Of a stretch of 64,000 nucleotides of DNA, positions 63,961-64,000 are shown piece by piece. The notes under the pieces were generated by a model that was given only the letters and a program-made list of their open reading frames with translations, did no database searches and was not told the origin of the DNA. The stretch comes from Selaginella moellendorffii (taxonomy: Eukaryota; Streptophyta; Lycopodiopsida; Selaginellales; Selaginellaceae), in contig NW_003314270.1 of NCBI RefSeq assembly GCF_000143415.4, positions 2,563,949-2,627,948 on the forward strand, read 5' to 3'. Positions within the stretch are counted from its first letter, which is position 1; each line of letters begins with the position of its first letter. The position numbers were made by a program, and so were the translations under genes.

Positions 63961-64000
63961 CCGCCACGTCATCATTCCTCGGACTTGGGCGCCACCATTA

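Overview
The window reads as a piece of a land-plant nuclear genome, most likely a lycophyte such as Selaginella (inference). It holds plant-type families: three PPR genes on long uninterrupted frames plus one intron-rich PPR gene, BAHD acyltransferase-like genes, a SET/LSMT methyltransferase, a GH1 beta-glucosidase, two DUF2921 genes and a UBP27-like deubiquitinase. Introns are very short (about 40-60 bp, GT-AG). Three nuclear-type tRNAs and decayed Ty1/copia elements fit the same picture. Gene-dense stretches alternate with AT-rich stretches that carry transposon remains.

Layout. 1-8.1 kb: the 3' end of a COQ10-like gene, a PPR gene, a SET-domain lysine methyltransferase and a convergent GH1 glucosidase. 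8.1-12.2 kb: AT-rich, with a heavily mutated copia relic. 12.3-17.4 kb: three BAHD-like units, all lacking the catalytic His of HXXXDG; two are fused into one frame and the second of those carries a frameshift. 17.6-20.3 kb: a duplicated C2 tail, a perfect 55-bp inverted repeat and two convergent C2 genes. 20.7-25.7 kb: a P-class PPR, a class 3 lipase, tRNA-Pro and TSPO. 26.0-32.4 kb: tRNA-Cys, an intact DUF2921 gene, its frameshifted tandem copy and tRNA-Val. 32.5-44.8 kb: an intron-rich PPR, a UBP27-like protease, Rab GGTase beta, a 5MP/BZW translation regulator and a PLS-class PPR. 45.9-48.5 kb: a small protein, an F-box gene and a divergent NDPK-like gene. 48.7-50.8 kb: a second broken copia element. 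52-54 kb: fragments of a SWIM zinc-finger element. 53.8-57.6 kb: AT-rich with no recognisable genes.

57.9-63.3 kb (minus strand) is the most unusual part. It is a many-exon decayed gene joining a ParB/Srx-like domain, a large unrecognised region, a basic then very acidic linker, and a C-terminal FCP1/NIF-like phosphatase domain whose nucleophile Asp is Tyr. Its frame is broken by three in-frame stop codons, all TAG. Four of its nine traceable introns are only 38-54 bp and are built around one 22-bp quasi-palindrome (ATGGCRTG, 6 nt, CAYGCCAT). Ten recognisable copies of that motif lie between 57.87 and 63.52 kb, and I saw none elsewhere in the window. This looks like a family of introner-like or otherwise mobile palindromic sequences and is the best candidate for something undescribed.

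Exon boundaries were inferred by eye from splice consensus and family similarity, so individual junctions may be off by a few bases.
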